Assembly (NCBI GenBank): GCA_019752015.1
Contig: JAIEMQ010000072.1
Coordinates: forward strand, 33,693 to 97,692
Direction: 5' to 3'
Length of the DNA: 64,000 nucleotides
Source: Cyanobacteriota bacterium
GTDB lineage: Bacteria > Acidobacteriota > Vicinamibacteria > Vicinamibacterales > UBA2999
Shown: positions 8,265 to 16,869 of the stretch, piece after piece
How the letters are laid out: each line of letters starts with the position of its first letter
Position numbering within the stretch: position 1 is the first letter of the stretch
Program-made: the position numbers and the translations under genes
The notes under the pieces: generated by a model
What the model saw: only the letters and a program-made list of their open reading frames with translations
What the model was told of the DNA's origin: nothing
Databases searched by the model: none

Positions 8265-9086
8265 ATGGATATCAATCGCAGAGCGTTCATCGCCAGCCTC
8301 GGCGGCACGGCCGCCGTCAGCCTGATGGACTCGGAAGCCAAGGCCGACGCACTCGAGCACTGGATGGAAGAACAGCTCGACGAGCAGGTCGCCGCCAACC
8401 AGGCCGGCCAGCGCGAGAAGTTCCCGACCGTCGCCGAAATCGAGGCGCAGATCGAGACGCGCAACTACCGGCGCGGTGCCGGCAGCCTGTTCGTGTCGGG
8501 ACGCGGCAACGTCAAGAAGCTCACGCCGATGCCGAAGAATCCGACGCTCAAGGATTTCTTCGAGCTCCGCTTCGCGCCCGCCAATCACGTGCTGCAGAGC
8601 GCGACGCGCGCGCTGAAGACCGGCATGTCCGAGGAAATCGTCCTCGCCTGCCTGCTGCATGACTGCGTGCTGAATCTGATCAAGCCCGATCACGGCTGGT
8701 GGGGCGCGCAGCTGTTCGAGCCGTACATCCCGGAGAAGTCGACGTTCGCAATCCGCTATCACCAGACGCTCCGCTTCTATCCGGACGCCGACGCGGGTTA
8801 CGAGTATCCCGACCAGTACTTCCGGATCTTCGGCGAAGACTACAAGCCGCCACAGCACATCGAGGCGACCTACAAGATGCTCAAGAACCACAAGTGGTAC
8901 ATGGAGCCCCGCCTCGTGACGGTCAACGACCTCTACGCGTTCGATCCGAACGCCAAGGTCTCGTTCGATCCGTTCACCGACATCGTCGGGCGCCACTTCA
9001 AGCAGCCGAAGGAAGGCCTCGGCAACGACAACAGCCCGAGCGCGCACATGTGGCGCACGCTGGCTAATCCGGACCAGCCCCTGTAA
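8265..9086 (+). CDS. Tat-exported HD-domain-like protein (possible PhnZ-like di-iron enzyme)
   Basis: A 273-residue protein. The N-terminus has a twin-arginine motif (NRRAFIASLGG) and a short hydrophobic stretch, so export of a folded, probably cofactor-loaded protein is expected. The core has spaced histidines and aspartates arranged like an HD domain: FAPANHVLQSA (H), LLHDCVLN (HD), PDHGWWGAQLF (H), RYHQTLRFY (H) and VTVNDLYAFDP (D). PhnZ/MIOX-type mixed-valent di-iron oxygenases and HD phosphohydrolases share this pattern. The assignment is inferred from motif order only. ATG 8265 is chosen over an in-frame ATG at 8244 because of TGGAGG just upstream and because it places RR at residues 5-6. 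Substrate unknown; neighbours give no hint. Confidence 0.6.
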   Translation: MDINRRAFIASLGGTAAVSLMDSEAKADALEHWMEEQLDEQVAANQAGQREKFPTVAEIEAQIETRNYRRGAGSLFVSGRGNVKKLTPMPKNPTLKDFFELRFAPANHVLQSATRALKTGMSEEIVLACLLHDCVLNLIKPDHGWWGAQLFEPYIPEKSTFAIRYHQTLRFYPDADAGYEYPDQYFRIFGEDYKPPQHIEATYKMLKNHKWYMEPRLVTVNDLYAFDPNAKVSFDPFTDIVGRHFKQPKEGLGNDNSPSAHMWRTLANPDQPL

Positions 9087-9172
9087 AGTTAAAAAGAAAA
9101 AGGAAGAACGAAAAACAAAATGCGTCGAGAGATCCTTTTTACTTTTTCGTTTTTCCTTTTTACTTTCAGTAA
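9086..9172. repeat. Imperfect inverted repeat of A-rich and T-rich words overlapping a signal peptide
   Basis: The purine-rich left arm (about 9086-9117, words AAAAAG, AAAAAGG, ACGAAAAAC) is answered by an imperfect inverse (about 9134-9172, words TTTTTAC, TTTTTCG, TTTTTCC, TTTTTAC). The right arm codes for the Phe-rich hydrophobic core of the signal peptide of the gene starting at 9120, so the repeat is partly protein-coding. The stretch is much more AT-rich than its surroundings. Confidence 0.6.
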
Positions 9173-9551
9173 CGTCGTCGCGCAGGCCCCAGCGAATTAC
9201 AAGGGCCTGCAACTCACTCCGATCAATATAGAGCGCGCGAAGAACGTGGCGCTCATCGACTGCCCGCCCGGGCAGAACAGCGTCCGCGGCAACGCGCGCG
9301 GCGAAGAGGAATTCATCGTCGTCAACGTCGCGTTCAAGGTGACGCCGGCGTTCGACGCCAGGACCATCGTCAAGAAGCCGGTCCTCACCGACGCGTCGGG
9401 CAAGACCTACAACACGTCCGTGTCGATCATCGACGCCGGCTCGGTGCCGGAGTACAAGTGCGGCTTCCCGTTCCGCGTGCCGCTCGGCACCAAGGCCGCC
9501 TCGATCGCGGTGGACACGACCACGATCAACATCGCGTCCCTCGACAAATAG
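9120..9551 (+). CDS. Small exported protein of unknown function
   Basis: A 143-residue protein with a signal peptide whose hydrophobic core is rich in phenylalanine (FTFSFFLFTFS) and is encoded by a T-rich word repeat; cleavage is expected after VVAQ. The mature part looks like a beta-rich domain (GNARGEEEFIVVNVAFKVTPAF, then several short strands) with two cysteines (CPPG and YKCGFPF) that could form a disulfide. No family was recognised. It lies 33 bp after the HD-domain gene, possibly in one operon. Likely periplasmic or cell surface. Confidence 0.65.
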   Translation: MRREILFTFSFFLFTFSNVVAQAPANYKGLQLTPINIERAKNVALIDCPPGQNSVRGNARGEEEFIVVNVAFKVTPAFDARTIVKKPVLTDASGKTYNTSVSIIDAGSVPEYKCGFPFRVPLGTKAASIAVDTTTINIASLDK

Positions 9552-9568
9552 CCGGTCTCGCCGGAAGC

Positions 9569-10018
9569 GTGAGCGAAGGCGGATTGCAACTCGCGGAGCA
9601 CGTCGCCGAGACTCTGGATATCGGTCCCGGCACGCGCGTCTTTGAAGTCGACTGCGGCCGCGGCGAATTCCTCTTCCCGCTTCATCAAAACGGCTACATC
9701 GTCGGCGGCATCGACGGCGATGCGGACGCGATCAGGGCCGCGATCGCGGCGATGCCGGATGGCCTGTTCCAGGTCGGGATGGCGTCGGCACTCGATCCGG
9801 CTGTGCCGTGGGACGTCGTCGTCTGCCGCTCACTCGCCGCCGCACCGTCGAATGACTACATCCGCGGTCTCGTCGCACGCATGTTCGCGAAGGCGACGCA
9901 CGCCGTGGCCCTCATCGACGTCCCCGACAAACAACACCAGCCGCTGATGCATGCCCTGACCGAAGCTGGATCGCAGGCGATTCAGATCGAGGGCTCACAC
10001 ATCTTCGCGCGCGTCTGA
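9569..10018 (+). CDS. Small class I SAM-dependent methyltransferase-like protein
   Basis: A 149-residue protein resembling a minimal Rossmann methyltransferase: glycine-rich motif I in RVFEVDCGRGEFLFPL, an acidic end of strand 2 in GGIDGDADAI, and a later VALIDVPD strand. It is shorter than usual (about 200 or more residues) and lacks most of the substrate-binding C-terminal part. GTG 9569 is chosen because upstream in-frame residues read as antisense-like basic filler and overlap the previous gene. That start sits in a short word (GGTCTCGCCGGAAGCG at 9554-9569) that resembles part of the repeat in actB at 20951-21020. Substrate unknown; a remnant or a regulatory non-enzymatic form is possible. 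Confidence 0.55.
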   Translation: MSEGGLQLAEHVAETLDIGPGTRVFEVDCGRGEFLFPLHQNGYIVGGIDGDADAIRAAIAAMPDGLFQVGMASALDPAVPWDVVVCRSLAAAPSNDYIRGLVARMFAKATHAVALIDVPDKQHQPLMHALTEAGSQAIQIEGSHIFARV

Positions 10019-10126
10019 GATCGTCATCACGCTGTAATTGTTTGTGTCTTCGCGTGTCTAATCGCGAATCCCGCCAGATCGATTGTCAAATGGAAGGGTC
10101 AGCTAACCTATCGGAGACAATCGACC

Positions 10127-10444
10127 ATGAAGAAACTCGTAATGCTTGTCTGCGCGCTGGCGATCGCCACGTCCGCGTTCGCCGCCGGTCAGAGCAAGCC
10201 CATCACGGCCAACTACTCGGGCATCGTCGAGAAGTACGACGCCGCCACCAGGACCCTGATCGTCAAGAAGAAGGACAAGCAGGGTGAGTTCATCATCACC
10301 GACGCGTCCGCGGTCGAGCTGAACAAGGCGAAGGCCGATGCCTCCGCGTTCGCCGCCGGCCAGAAGGTCGACGTCGAGTTCGTGATGGACGGCTCGAAGA
10401 AAGTCGCGCAGAAGGTGAAGCTGCAGGGCACGACGACGAAATAA
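10127..10444 (+). CDS. Small exported protein of unknown function, lysine-rich
   Basis: A 105-residue protein with a textbook signal peptide (KKLVMLVCALAIATSAFA, cleavage about residue 20). The mature domain of about 85 residues is beta-rich and basic (KYDAATRTLIVKKKDKQGEF, then FAAGQKVDVEFVMDGSKKV) and resembles small OB-like periplasmic domains in which a variable is raised by sequence such as DAATRTLIV; no confident family. ATG 10127 has TCGGAGAC upstream. It ends in front of the strong terminator hairpin shared with the convergent cox operon. Confidence 0.7.
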   Translation: MKKLVMLVCALAIATSAFAAGQSKPITANYSGIVEKYDAATRTLIVKKKDKQGEFIITDASAVELNKAKADASAFAAGQKVDVEFVMDGSKKVAQKVKLQGTTTK

Positions 10445-10460
10445 CATTCGCGCGTCGGCA

Positions 10461-10497
10461 TAAAAACAGGCAGGGCGGCAGTTTGTGCCGCCCTGCC
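10461..10497 (-). terminator. Rho-independent terminator of the act-cox operon
   Basis: A perfect 12-bp stem GGCAGGGCGGCA (10469-10480), loop GTTTG, TGCCGCCCTGCC (10486-10497). On the minus strand it is followed by TGTTTTTATG, the U-run expected for intrinsic termination of the leftward operon. It lies between two convergent genes and would also hinder readthrough from the + strand. Confidence 0.85.
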
Positions 10498-10500
10498 CGA

Positions 10501-10872
10501 CTAGTGCGGCGGCGGTGCTCCGGGCGCGCCGAGCACGGAGTCGTCATCGGTCGGCGGCGGCATCGGCGTGAATCCCTTCGACGAGTAGTCAATCAGCATC
10601 ATGCCCAGCAGGATCGCGAGGAAGAACAAGCCGGTCGCGACCGTGAGCCTGGTCAGCGGGCTCTGATACTTCACGTGCATGAAGTACCAAATCACCAGCG
10701 ATGCCTTGAAGACGGCGATAATCATCGCGACCAGGAAGTTGAACTGGCCGAGGTTGACGAACGCCGCGCCCACCGTCACACCCGTCAGCACCATCAGCGC
10801 CAGGAAAATCGTGACGTAGAGCGAGACCGGCGACACGTGCCCGGCGCCGTGCGAAGCGTGATCCGACGCCAT
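10501..10872 (-). CDS. Cytochrome c oxidase subunit IV (CoxD/CtaF-like), caa3 operon
   Basis: A 123-residue protein with three TM helices (about 17-38, 48-70, 80-100) of the prokaryotic COX4 family: HVSPVSLYVTIFLALMVLTG, a lysine-flanked WYFMHVKYQSPL loop, and a last helix. It stabilises the haem-copper oxidase but has no redox cofactor. It is the last gene of the operon; its ATG overlaps the coxC stop by one base (TAATG). A terminator follows directly. A paralogue lies at 54851-55225. Confidence 0.9.
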   Translation of the reverse strand: MASDHASHGAGHVSPVSLYVTIFLALMVLTGVTVGAAFVNLGQFNFLVAMIIAVFKASLVIWYFMHVKYQSPLTRLTVATGLFFLAILLGMMLIDYSSKGFTPMPPPTDDDSVLGAPGAPPPH

Positions 10873-11639
10873 TACTGGTGCCTCTCGACAAGGTAAAGCA
10901 GCGGGAACAGGAAAATCCACACAATGTCGACGAAGTGCCAGTAGAGGCCGCTCATCTCCACGGGCGTGTAGTACTGGTCGTCGAATTTGCCCTGCCACGC
11001 CATCCACGTGATCACGGACATCAAACCAATGCCGATGATCATGTGCAGTGCGTGCAGGCCCGTCATCGTGAAATACAGGCTGAAGTAGATCTGCGTGGTC
11101 CGCTGCAGCTGCCCGGGTGACAGCGCCAGTTGACGATGCGCGGCGCCTGGTGCGGGCGCGGCATGCTCCCCGCCCGCGGCGGCGGCTCGCTCGTCGTGGT
11201 ACATCCAGTTGTAGGTCGCGCCGGGCACTTCGTAGTTCGCAAACTTGTCCTGGTATTCGATGACCTTCACGCCGAGGAAGACGGCGCCGAGGATCATCGT
11301 GAGGATCAGCCAGTTCACCGTCGCGGTGCGCTTGTTGGTCTGCGCGCCCCTGACCGCCATCGCCATCGTCAACGAGCTGCCGATCAGCACGGCGGTGTTG
11401 AGGCCGCCCCAGAACAGGCTCAGGCGGCGGCTGGCTTCGGCGAACGCCTCGAAGTACCAGACGCGGTAAATCATATAGGCCGCGAACAGGCCGCCGAAGA
11501 ACAGGATTTCGGTGAGCAGGAACACCCACATCCCGAGGACCGCGGCTTCCTTCTGCTGCGGCATCGTGTCGAAATGATGCTGCTGCGCCGGATGGTGCGC
11601 GTGCGCGTGATGGTCTGCCTGCGCGACCGCGTTAGACAC
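10872..11639 (-). CDS. coxC: Cytochrome c oxidase subunit III
   Basis: A 255-residue protein with seven predicted TM helices, typical of CoxC: a His-rich N-terminus, [21 protein letters not shown] as helix I-II, and the conserved end [21 protein letters not shown] large loop (about 130-170) is Ala/Glu-rich and probably species-specific. Subunit III supports proton uptake and stability of the oxidase. It overlaps coxA by 8 bp and coxD by 1 bp. Confidence 0.95.
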   Translation of the reverse strand: MSNAVAQADHHAHAHHPAQQHHFDTMPQQKEAAVLGMWVFLLTEILFFGGLFAAYMIYRVWYFEAFAEASRRLSLFWGGLNTAVLIGSSLTMAMAVRGAQTNKRTATVNWLILTMILGAVFLGVKVIEYQDKFANYEVPGATYNWMYHDERAAAAGGEHAAPAPGAAHRQLALSPGQLQRTTQIYFSLYFTMTGLHALHMIIGIGLMSVITWMAWQGKFDDQYYTPVEMSGLYWHFVDIVWIFLFPLLYLVERHQ

Positions 11640-13257
11640 GTTCTTTCTCCTTGACGACGGAGTGCTCGTACTCGTAAGGCTCGTTGATCACTTCAGGAAC
11701 CTCGACGAAGTTTTCGGTCAGCGGCGGCGACTGCAGGTGCCATTCGAGGCCCGAGGCGCCCCATGGGTTCGGACCGGCGACCGCGCCCCTTCTCAGCGAG
11801 TACAGGAAATAGAGCACCGGCAGCACGTAGCCGAGGCCGAGCACCGTCGCCCCCGCCGACGACATCACGTTCAGCACCTGCATTTCATCCGGATACGAGT
11901 GATAGCGGCGCGGCATGCCGAGGTAGCCGACCACGAACTGCGGGAAGAACGTGACGTTGAATCCGACGAACACCATGATCGCCGAGACGCGGGAGAAGAA
12001 CTCCGAGTACATCCGGCCGGTCATCTTCGGCCACCAGAAGTGCAGGCCGCCCAGGTAGCCCATGATCGCGCCGCCGACCATGATGTAGTGGAAGTGCGCC
12101 ACCACGAAGTAGGTGTCGTGCATGTGGACGTCGAGGCCGAGCGTCGCGAGGAACAGGCCGGTCAGGCCGCCGATCGCGAACAGCCCCATGAAACCGTAGG
12201 CGTAGAGCATCGGTGTGTCGAACGACACCGAGCCCTTGTAGAGCGTGGCGGACCAGTTGAACACCTTCACCGCCGACGGAATCGCGACCGAGAAGCTGAG
12301 GAACGAGAACACCATGGCGGCGTAGGTCGAAATGCCGGCCACGAACATATGGTGCGCCCACACGATGAAGCCGAACACCGCGATCGCCAGCGACGAGAAA
12401 GCGACGAAGCTATAACCGAAGATCGTCTTGCGCGAGAACGTCGAGATCAGCTCGCTCTGCACGCCGAGCGCCGGCAGGATCATGATGTAGACCGCCGGGT
12501 GCGAGTAGAACCAGAACAGGTGCTGGAACAGCACCGGGTCGCCGCCGCGGGCGGCGTCGAAAATGCCGAAGCCAAGGCCGCGCTCGACGCCCAGCATCAC
12601 GAGCGTAATGGCGATCACGGGGGTGCCGAGCACCTGCACCAGGCTGGTGGCGTAGTGCGCCCACACGAACAGCGGCAGCCGGAACCAGGTCATGCCCGGG
12701 GCGCGCATGCGGTGGATGGTGACGATGAAGTTGAGGCCGGTCAGGATCGACGAGAAGCCGGCGATGAAAATGCCGACCGCGGTCGGCACGACGCTGGTGT
12801 TCGAGGCCGTAGCGCTGTACGGCGTGTAGAAGGTCCAGCCGGTATCGACTCCGCCGACGACCATCGAGTAGAGCGTGAAGGCGGCACCGATCCAGAAAAT
12901 GTAGAGGCTCAGCAGGTTGATGCGCGGAAACGCCAGGTCCTTGGCGCCGATCATCGGCGGGATCAGGAAGTTGCCGAGCACCGCGGGGATCGACGGGATC
13001 AGGAAGAAGAACACCATGATCACGCCGTGCATGGTGAAGAACTTGTTGTAGGTGTCGGCGGTGACGAAGTCGCCCTGCGGCGTGGCGAGCTCGAACCGGA
13101 TGCCGACGGCGAACATGCCGCCGATGAAGAACATGATCGAGATCGACATCAGGTACATGATGGCGATCCGTTTGTGGTCCTTCGTAAACAGCCACGACCT
13201 CAGGCTGTGGCCGTCGTTCAGGTAATGGCGTCCCGGAATCTTCAGCGTGTCCAACAT
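11632..13257 (-). CDS. coxA: Cytochrome c oxidase subunit I, A2-type (caa3)
   Basis: A 541-residue haem-copper catalytic subunit with 12-13 TM helices. Visible ligands: low-spin haem His in FTMHG (residue 77), CuB His in the cross-linked helix-VI motif YSHPAVY (Y251, S252, H253) and the pair in VWAHHMF (302-303), and the haem a3/a His pair in HFHYI after HDTYFVVA. Helix VI reads YSHPAVY rather than GHPEVY, so the D-channel Glu is replaced by the Tyr-Ser pair that defines A2-type oxidases such as Thermus caa3. It reduces O2 to water and pumps protons. It differs from the second CoxA at 55827-57590, which keeps the Glu. Confidence 0.96.
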   Translation of the reverse strand: MLDTLKIPGRHYLNDGHSLRSWLFTKDHKRIAIMYLMSISIMFFIGGMFAVGIRFELATPQGDFVTADTYNKFFTMHGVIMVFFFLIPSIPAVLGNFLIPPMIGAKDLAFPRINLLSLYIFWIGAAFTLYSMVVGGVDTGWTFYTPYSATASNTSVVPTAVGIFIAGFSSILTGLNFIVTIHRMRAPGMTWFRLPLFVWAHYATSLVQVLGTPVIAITLVMLGVERGLGFGIFDAARGGDPVLFQHLFWFYSHPAVYIMILPALGVQSELISTFSRKTIFGYSFVAFSSLAIAVFGFIVWAHHMFVAGISTYAAMVFSFLSFSVAIPSAVKVFNWSATLYKGSVSFDTPMLYAYGFMGLFAIGGLTGLFLATLGLDVHMHDTYFVVAHFHYIMVGGAIMGYLGGLHFWWPKMTGRMYSEFFSRVSAIMVFVGFNVTFFPQFVVGYLGMPRRYHSYPDEMQVLNVMSSAGATVLGLGYVLPVLYFLYSLRRGAVAGPNPWGASGLEWHLQSPPLTENFVEVPEVINEPYEYEHSVVKEKERV

Positions 13258-13259
13258 GA

Positions 13260-14267
13260 TTATTTCTTCTCCGGCCGGTCCGGCGCAGCGCCTGTGGCGG
13301 CGGGTGGGGCGGCCGGCGCCGCCGTCGTCGCCCCCTTCGGCGACATCGATTTCACGTGTTCGATGAGGGCGATCAGGTTCTCTTCGCTGATGAGGCCCTG
13401 GAAGGTCGGCATCAGGGGTTTGAAACCGTTCACGATCTTCGCCTGCGAGTTCAGGATCGACTCGCGCAGGTAGGCGTCGTCAACCACCGCCGTCGATCCG
13501 TCCTGCAGGGTCACGGTCGTGCCGACGATGTCGCGTAATGAGGGGCCGCGGCCCTGGCCGGCGTCGAGGTGGCAGGTGTCGCACTGCAGGCTCGTGAACA
13601 GCTTCGCGCCGCGCTGCGCCAGCGTGCCCTCGATGCCGCCGCCCTGGAGCCACGCCTGATACTGCGGCGGATCGAGCACCGTCACGCTGCCGATCATGCC
13701 GGCGTGGTTGGTGCCGCAATACTCGGTGCAGAAAATATGGTACGTGCCGGGCGCCTGCGCCTCGAACCACAGCTCGGTGTAGCGCCCGGGAATCGCGTCC
13801 ATCTTCGTGCGGAACGACGGGAAATACAGGCTGTGCAGCACGTCTTCCGAGCTGATCGTGATCTTGATCGGCCGGCCGGCCGGAATGTGCAGCTCGTTGA
13901 TCTCACGCTGGCCTTCCAGGTGCTGGAACTTCCACATCCACTGCTTGCCCACCGCGTAGATCTGCATCGCCTCGTCGGGCGGACGCCGCAGGTGATAGAA
14001 CACCGATGCGCCCCAGCCGAACATCACCATCGCGATGAGGGTGGGAATGACGCTCCACAGCAGTTCCAGCGGCAGGCTGCCCTCGATGCGCGCGCCAATC
14101 TCGCCGTCGTGGTTGCGGTGGTAGCGAAGGCCGAAGTAAATCACCGACACCGCCACCGCCAGTGCGAAGAACGCGCTGACGGTGAAGATGAAGAAATACA
14201 GCGCGTCGACGTCCTTGGCGAACGTCGAAGCCTGCTCGGGGAAAATCGGAATGCCGAAAATTTTCAT
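13260..14267 (-). CDS. coxB: Cytochrome c oxidase subunit II with fused cytochrome c domain (caa3)
   Basis: A 335-residue protein. Two TM helices (about 22-47 and 70-92), the cupredoxin domain with a complete CuA site (H145, C180, E182, C184, H188, M191 in [15 protein letters not shown]), then a C-terminal haem c domain with CDTCH at 229-233 and an axial Met in LMPTF. The fusion makes this a caa3 oxidase that can take electrons directly from the complex III partner. The ATG 14267 overlaps the SCO1 stop (ATGA). A Pro/Ala-rich tail follows the haem domain. Confidence 0.96.
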   Translation of the reverse strand: MKIFGIPIFPEQASTFAKDVDALYFFIFTVSAFFALAVAVSVIYFGLRYHRNHDGEIGARIEGSLPLELLWSVIPTLIAMVMFGWGASVFYHLRRPPDEAMQIYAVGKQWMWKFQHLEGQREINELHIPAGRPIKITISSEDVLHSLYFPSFRTKMDAIPGRYTELWFEAQAPGTYHIFCTEYCGTNHAGMIGSVTVLDPPQYQAWLQGGGIEGTLAQRGAKLFTSLQCDTCHLDAGQGRGPSLRDIVGTTVTLQDGSTAVVDDAYLRESILNSQAKIVNGFKPLMPTFQGLISEENLIALIEHVKSMSPKGATTAAPAAPPAATGAAPDRPEKK

Positions 14268-15118
14268 GAGCTGGTGTCCGGCCGCCTGTGGTCCCACCGG
14301 AGGGAAGCAACTACAAAACCTGCGAGCGCCAGCATCGTCACCGCGCCGCCAATCCGCACCACCCGCATCGCCACCAGGCCGTAACCGCCCTTCCCGGCAT
14401 CGTAGTGATAGCAATAGAGCAACAGCTTGTCGGCAAGCGTGCCGATCGTTTCATTCGACGACTCGATCAGCGCGAACTTGACGTCGCGCGGCGAATAGTC
14501 GATGCCGAAGAAATATCGCGACACTTTGCCCGCCGGCGTCGTCACGACAATGCCGCTCGGATGCGCGAACTGGTGCGAGGCCTCGTCCCACGTGAAGTTG
14601 AAGCCCGCGGCCCGGGTCAGCGCATCGATCGCGGCTTGATCGCCGGTCAGGAAGTGCCAGCCCTGCTCCGCTTCCGGCCGCTGGTAGCGCTCGAGATACG
14701 CCTTCTTCTTGCCCGCCGCCAGCACCGGCGTTTCCTTCGGATCGAAGCTGACGGTGACGACGTCGAATTCCCTGCCCACCGTTTCGTTCAACACGCGTAG
14801 TGAGCTTTCGAGGCCGTTCAGCACCTGCGTGCAGAGCATCGGGCACTCGTAATACACGAACGTCAGCACCACCGGCTTGCGGCCATAGAAATCGCCGAGC
14901 TTCACCGTCCGCCCGCTCTCGTCCTTGAACTCCACATCGAGCGGCAGCTGTTCGTTCAAGCGCTGCTCGAACGACACCTTGCTCAACACATTCGGCACCT
15001 GGCTCGACGGCATCGTCGGATCCGGGCGGACGCCGGGAGCGTTGCCCTGCGCCGACACGAAGGCCGGCATGAGCACGATGCTCATCACGATCAGGGCCAT
15101 TCGAGTCTTCACGATCAC
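14264..15118 (-). CDS. SCO1/SenC copper chaperone for CuA assembly, with C-terminal anchor
   Basis: A 284-residue thioredoxin-fold protein with a signal sequence (LIVMSIVLMPAFVSAQ), the copper-binding motif CPMLC in YYECPMLCTQV and the partner His in HQFAHPSG. After the domain a C-terminal TM segment (about 250-270) anchors it in the membrane, which is less common than the N-terminal anchor of other SCO proteins. It delivers copper to CuA in CoxB, whose start codon it overlaps. The start GTG 15118 lies in a tandem GATCACCA repeat; ATG 15100 is an alternative, but the GTG form gives a better charged signal peptide N-terminus. Confidence 0.93.
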   Translation of the reverse strand: MIVKTRMALIVMSIVLMPAFVSAQGNAPGVRPDPTMPSSQVPNVLSKVSFEQRLNEQLPLDVEFKDESGRTVKLGDFYGRKPVVLTFVYYECPMLCTQVLNGLESSLRVLNETVGREFDVVTVSFDPKETPVLAAGKKKAYLERYQRPEAEQGWHFLTGDQAAIDALTRAAGFNFTWDEASHQFAHPSGIVVTTPAGKVSRYFFGIDYSPRDVKFALIESSNETIGTLADKLLLYCYHYDAGKGGYGLVAMRVVRIGGAVTMLALAGFVVASLRWDHRRPDTSS

Positions 15119-15141
15119 CAGATCACCAGATCACCAGATCA
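15112..15141. repeat. Tandem 8-bp word AGATCACC at the SCO1 start
   Basis: Three to four head-to-tail copies of AGATCACC lie between the upstream gene stop at 15156 and the SCO1 start, and the last copy includes the proposed GTG start. It gives several in-frame and out-of-frame GTG codons. Not a CRISPR: the unit is too short and there are no spacers. Confidence 0.7.
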
Positions 15142-15155
15142 AAAGGTCAACAGAT

Positions 15156-15635
15156 TCACCGAGGCACGATGGTCCGCCCGGATGAACTGTCCTGTGTCAC
15201 AACGTCCAGCGCGTTGCCGCCTTCAGCGCGCGCGGGAAAGCCGCGCTGCAGCATTACTTCCATGGCGCGATCGATCGGGATGTGCGTGACGCCGCCGTCC
15301 TTGTCGACCCAGCCGTAGCCGGTCAGCTGCTTGTCTTCTTCCGCGCGCAGTTCGAACACGTCCTTGAACGGCTGCCTCTGCAGGTTCGGCATCGGCGGCT
15401 CCTTCGGCCCGCTGATCGCGAGCGGATACTTCCGCGCCCGCGTGTCGGCGGACTTCGCCTGCGACTCGAACAGCCAGAACGCGCCCCAGACGATGCCGAC
15501 CGAGATCAGCATCGACACGGCCAGCCACAGCGCGAACTTGTAGCCGACGGCAACGTCGATGTCGGTGTGCTCGTGCTTCGCTCCAGGCGGAGTCGGACCG
15601 TACTCGAGATCGTGCCCGCTGACGTGTTCACTCAT
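15156..15635 (-). CDS. One-TM protein of the alternative complex III-caa3 operon
   Basis: A 159-residue protein with a His-rich cytoplasmic start (KHEHTDIDVAV), one TM helix (about 33-55, LWLAVSMLISVGIVWGAFWLF) and a soluble periplasmic part containing PMPNLQRQPFKDVFELRAEE. Short proteins of this kind commonly sit between actF and cox genes in such operons and may link the two complexes; this is by context, not a tested role. No cysteines or haem motif. ATG 15635 is preceded by purine-rich GGCAGAAGGCAGAACG, part of a word repeat. Confidence 0.75.
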   Translation of the reverse strand: MSEHVSGHDLEYGPTPPGAKHEHTDIDVAVGYKFALWLAVSMLISVGIVWGAFWLFESQAKSADTRARKYPLAISGPKEPPMPNLQRQPFKDVFELRAEEDKQLTGYGWVDKDGGVTHIPIDRAMEVMLQRGFPARAEGGNALDVVTQDSSSGRTIVPR

Positions 15636-15637
15636 CG

Positions 15638-15662
15638 TTCTGCCTTCTGCCTTCTGCCTTCC
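15638..15662. repeat. Tandem TCTGCCT word repeat between actF and the one-TM gene
   Basis: Three to four copies of the heptamer TCTGCCT fill the whole gap between the actF stop (15664) and the next ATG (15635). On the coding (minus) strand it reads as GGAAGGCAGAAGGCAG and may double as a purine-rich ribosome site. Confidence 0.7.
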
Positions 15663-15663
15663 A

Positions 15664-16869
15664 TCAGTGGACATGGTGATGCAGCGCCTTGTCTAAATCC
15701 GGATCGTTGACCGGCAGCAGCGATCGGCCGCCGAGGTTCGACACGAACAGCGAAATGAAAATCCCGCCCAGCGCGAGCGGCAGCGCGACGTCGAGCAGGT
15801 TGATCGTCATGCCGTCCTTGTGCAGCTCCGGGGCAACATGCCAGAAGTACTCGGCCAGCCGCGCGATCAGCAGCCAGGTCGCGATGACGCGGAGCCGCGT
15901 GACGCTGCGCTTCAAATCGCGTGACAGCAACAGCGCGTACGGCACCATGAAGTGGCCGACGACAATGAAAATGCTGAGGAACTTCCAGGTGTTCTCCCAG
16001 CGATCCAGGTAGTGCGGAATCTCTTCCGGGATGTTCGCCGACCAGATGATCAGGAACTGCGAGAACGACAGGTACGCCCACAGCATCAGGAACGCGAACA
16101 GCAGCTTCCCGAGATCGTGGAAGTGGTGATTGGTGATGACGCGGTTGAGCGGCGCGGTCTGCGCGAGCATTGCCAGCACGCAGATGCCGAACGCGAACGC
16201 CGACAGGCCCTGGCCGCCGACGTAGAGCATGCCCCAGATCGTCGAGAACCAGTGCGGGTTGACCGACATCGTCCAGTCGACCATCGCGAAGGTGACGGTC
16301 AGGCCGTAGATCACCAGGCCGGCGCCGGACAGCCTCGACATCTTGTCCAGCAGCGCGACGTCGCCGGTGCGATCGTGCTCGGCCGACCACTTCGACAGCA
16401 GCAAGCCAATCAGGTTCCAGACCGCGAAGTAGATCCCCTGCCGGATGTAGAAGAACGTGGTGTTGAGATACGGCGTCTTGGCCTGGATGATCGGATCATT
16501 GGCCGCCGCCGCGTGCGTCCACTCGTAGAGCGAGTGCATGCCGAAGACGATCGGCAGGAACAGCAGCGTCATGATCGGCATCGTTCGCACGGCCGCTTCG
16601 AAGGGCCGGCGCAGCACGATCCCCCACACGCCGCCGGACAGGTGCTGGACCATCAGCAGCGCCAGGCAGCCGAGCACGACGCCCATCCAGAACGTGTAGG
16701 CGACCAGATACGCCTGGAAGAAGCGATCGACGCCAAACTCGCCCGACATGAAGAAGCCGGCAATCGCCAGCACGACGCCGAGCACGCCGGCGATCATGCC
16801 GAACTGGCGCATGCCCGGCAGCGCCACGCCGGACGGTGTATAGGTTTCCGAAGTCGCAACCGCTGACAC
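15664..16869 (-). CDS. actF: Alternative complex III subunit F (quinol:cytochrome c oxidoreductase, NrfD-like)
   Basis: A 401-residue integral membrane protein with ten predicted TM helices and no haem or Fe-S motifs. Family features include SMSxNPHW-type VDWTMSVNPHWFSTIWGMLY, and FSQFLIIWSANIPEEIPHYL. ActF resembles ActC and is proposed to assist quinol or proton handling. It overlaps the actE stop by one base. A second copy is at 58462-59676. The start ATG 16869 encodes SAVATSETYTPSG. Confidence 0.93.
   Translation of the reverse strand: MSAVATSETYTPSGVALPGMRQFGMIAGVLGVVLAIAGFFMSGEFGVDRFFQAYLVAYTFWMGVVLGCLALLMVQHLSGGVWGIVLRRPFEAAVRTMPIMTLLFLPIVFGMHSLYEWTHAAAANDPIIQAKTPYLNTTFFYIRQGIYFAVWNLIGLLLSKWSAEHDRTGDVALLDKMSRLSGAGLVIYGLTVTFAMVDWTMSVNPHWFSTIWGMLYVGGQGLSAFAFGICVLAMLAQTAPLNRVITNHHFHDLGKLLFAFLMLWAYLSFSQFLIIWSANIPEEIPHYLDRWENTWKFLSIFIVVGHFMVPYALLLSRDLKRSVTRLRVIATWLLIARLAEYFWHVAPELHKDGMTINLLDVALPLALGGIFISLFVSNLGGRSLLPVNDPDLDKALHHHVH

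Noticed and set aside
11662..13473. A 603-residue open frame antisense to coxA and coxB
   Set aside because: Same shadow composition; coxA with all ligands is on the other strand.
15112..15141. Possible CRISPR array
   Set aside because: The 8-bp units are directly abutting with no spacers.
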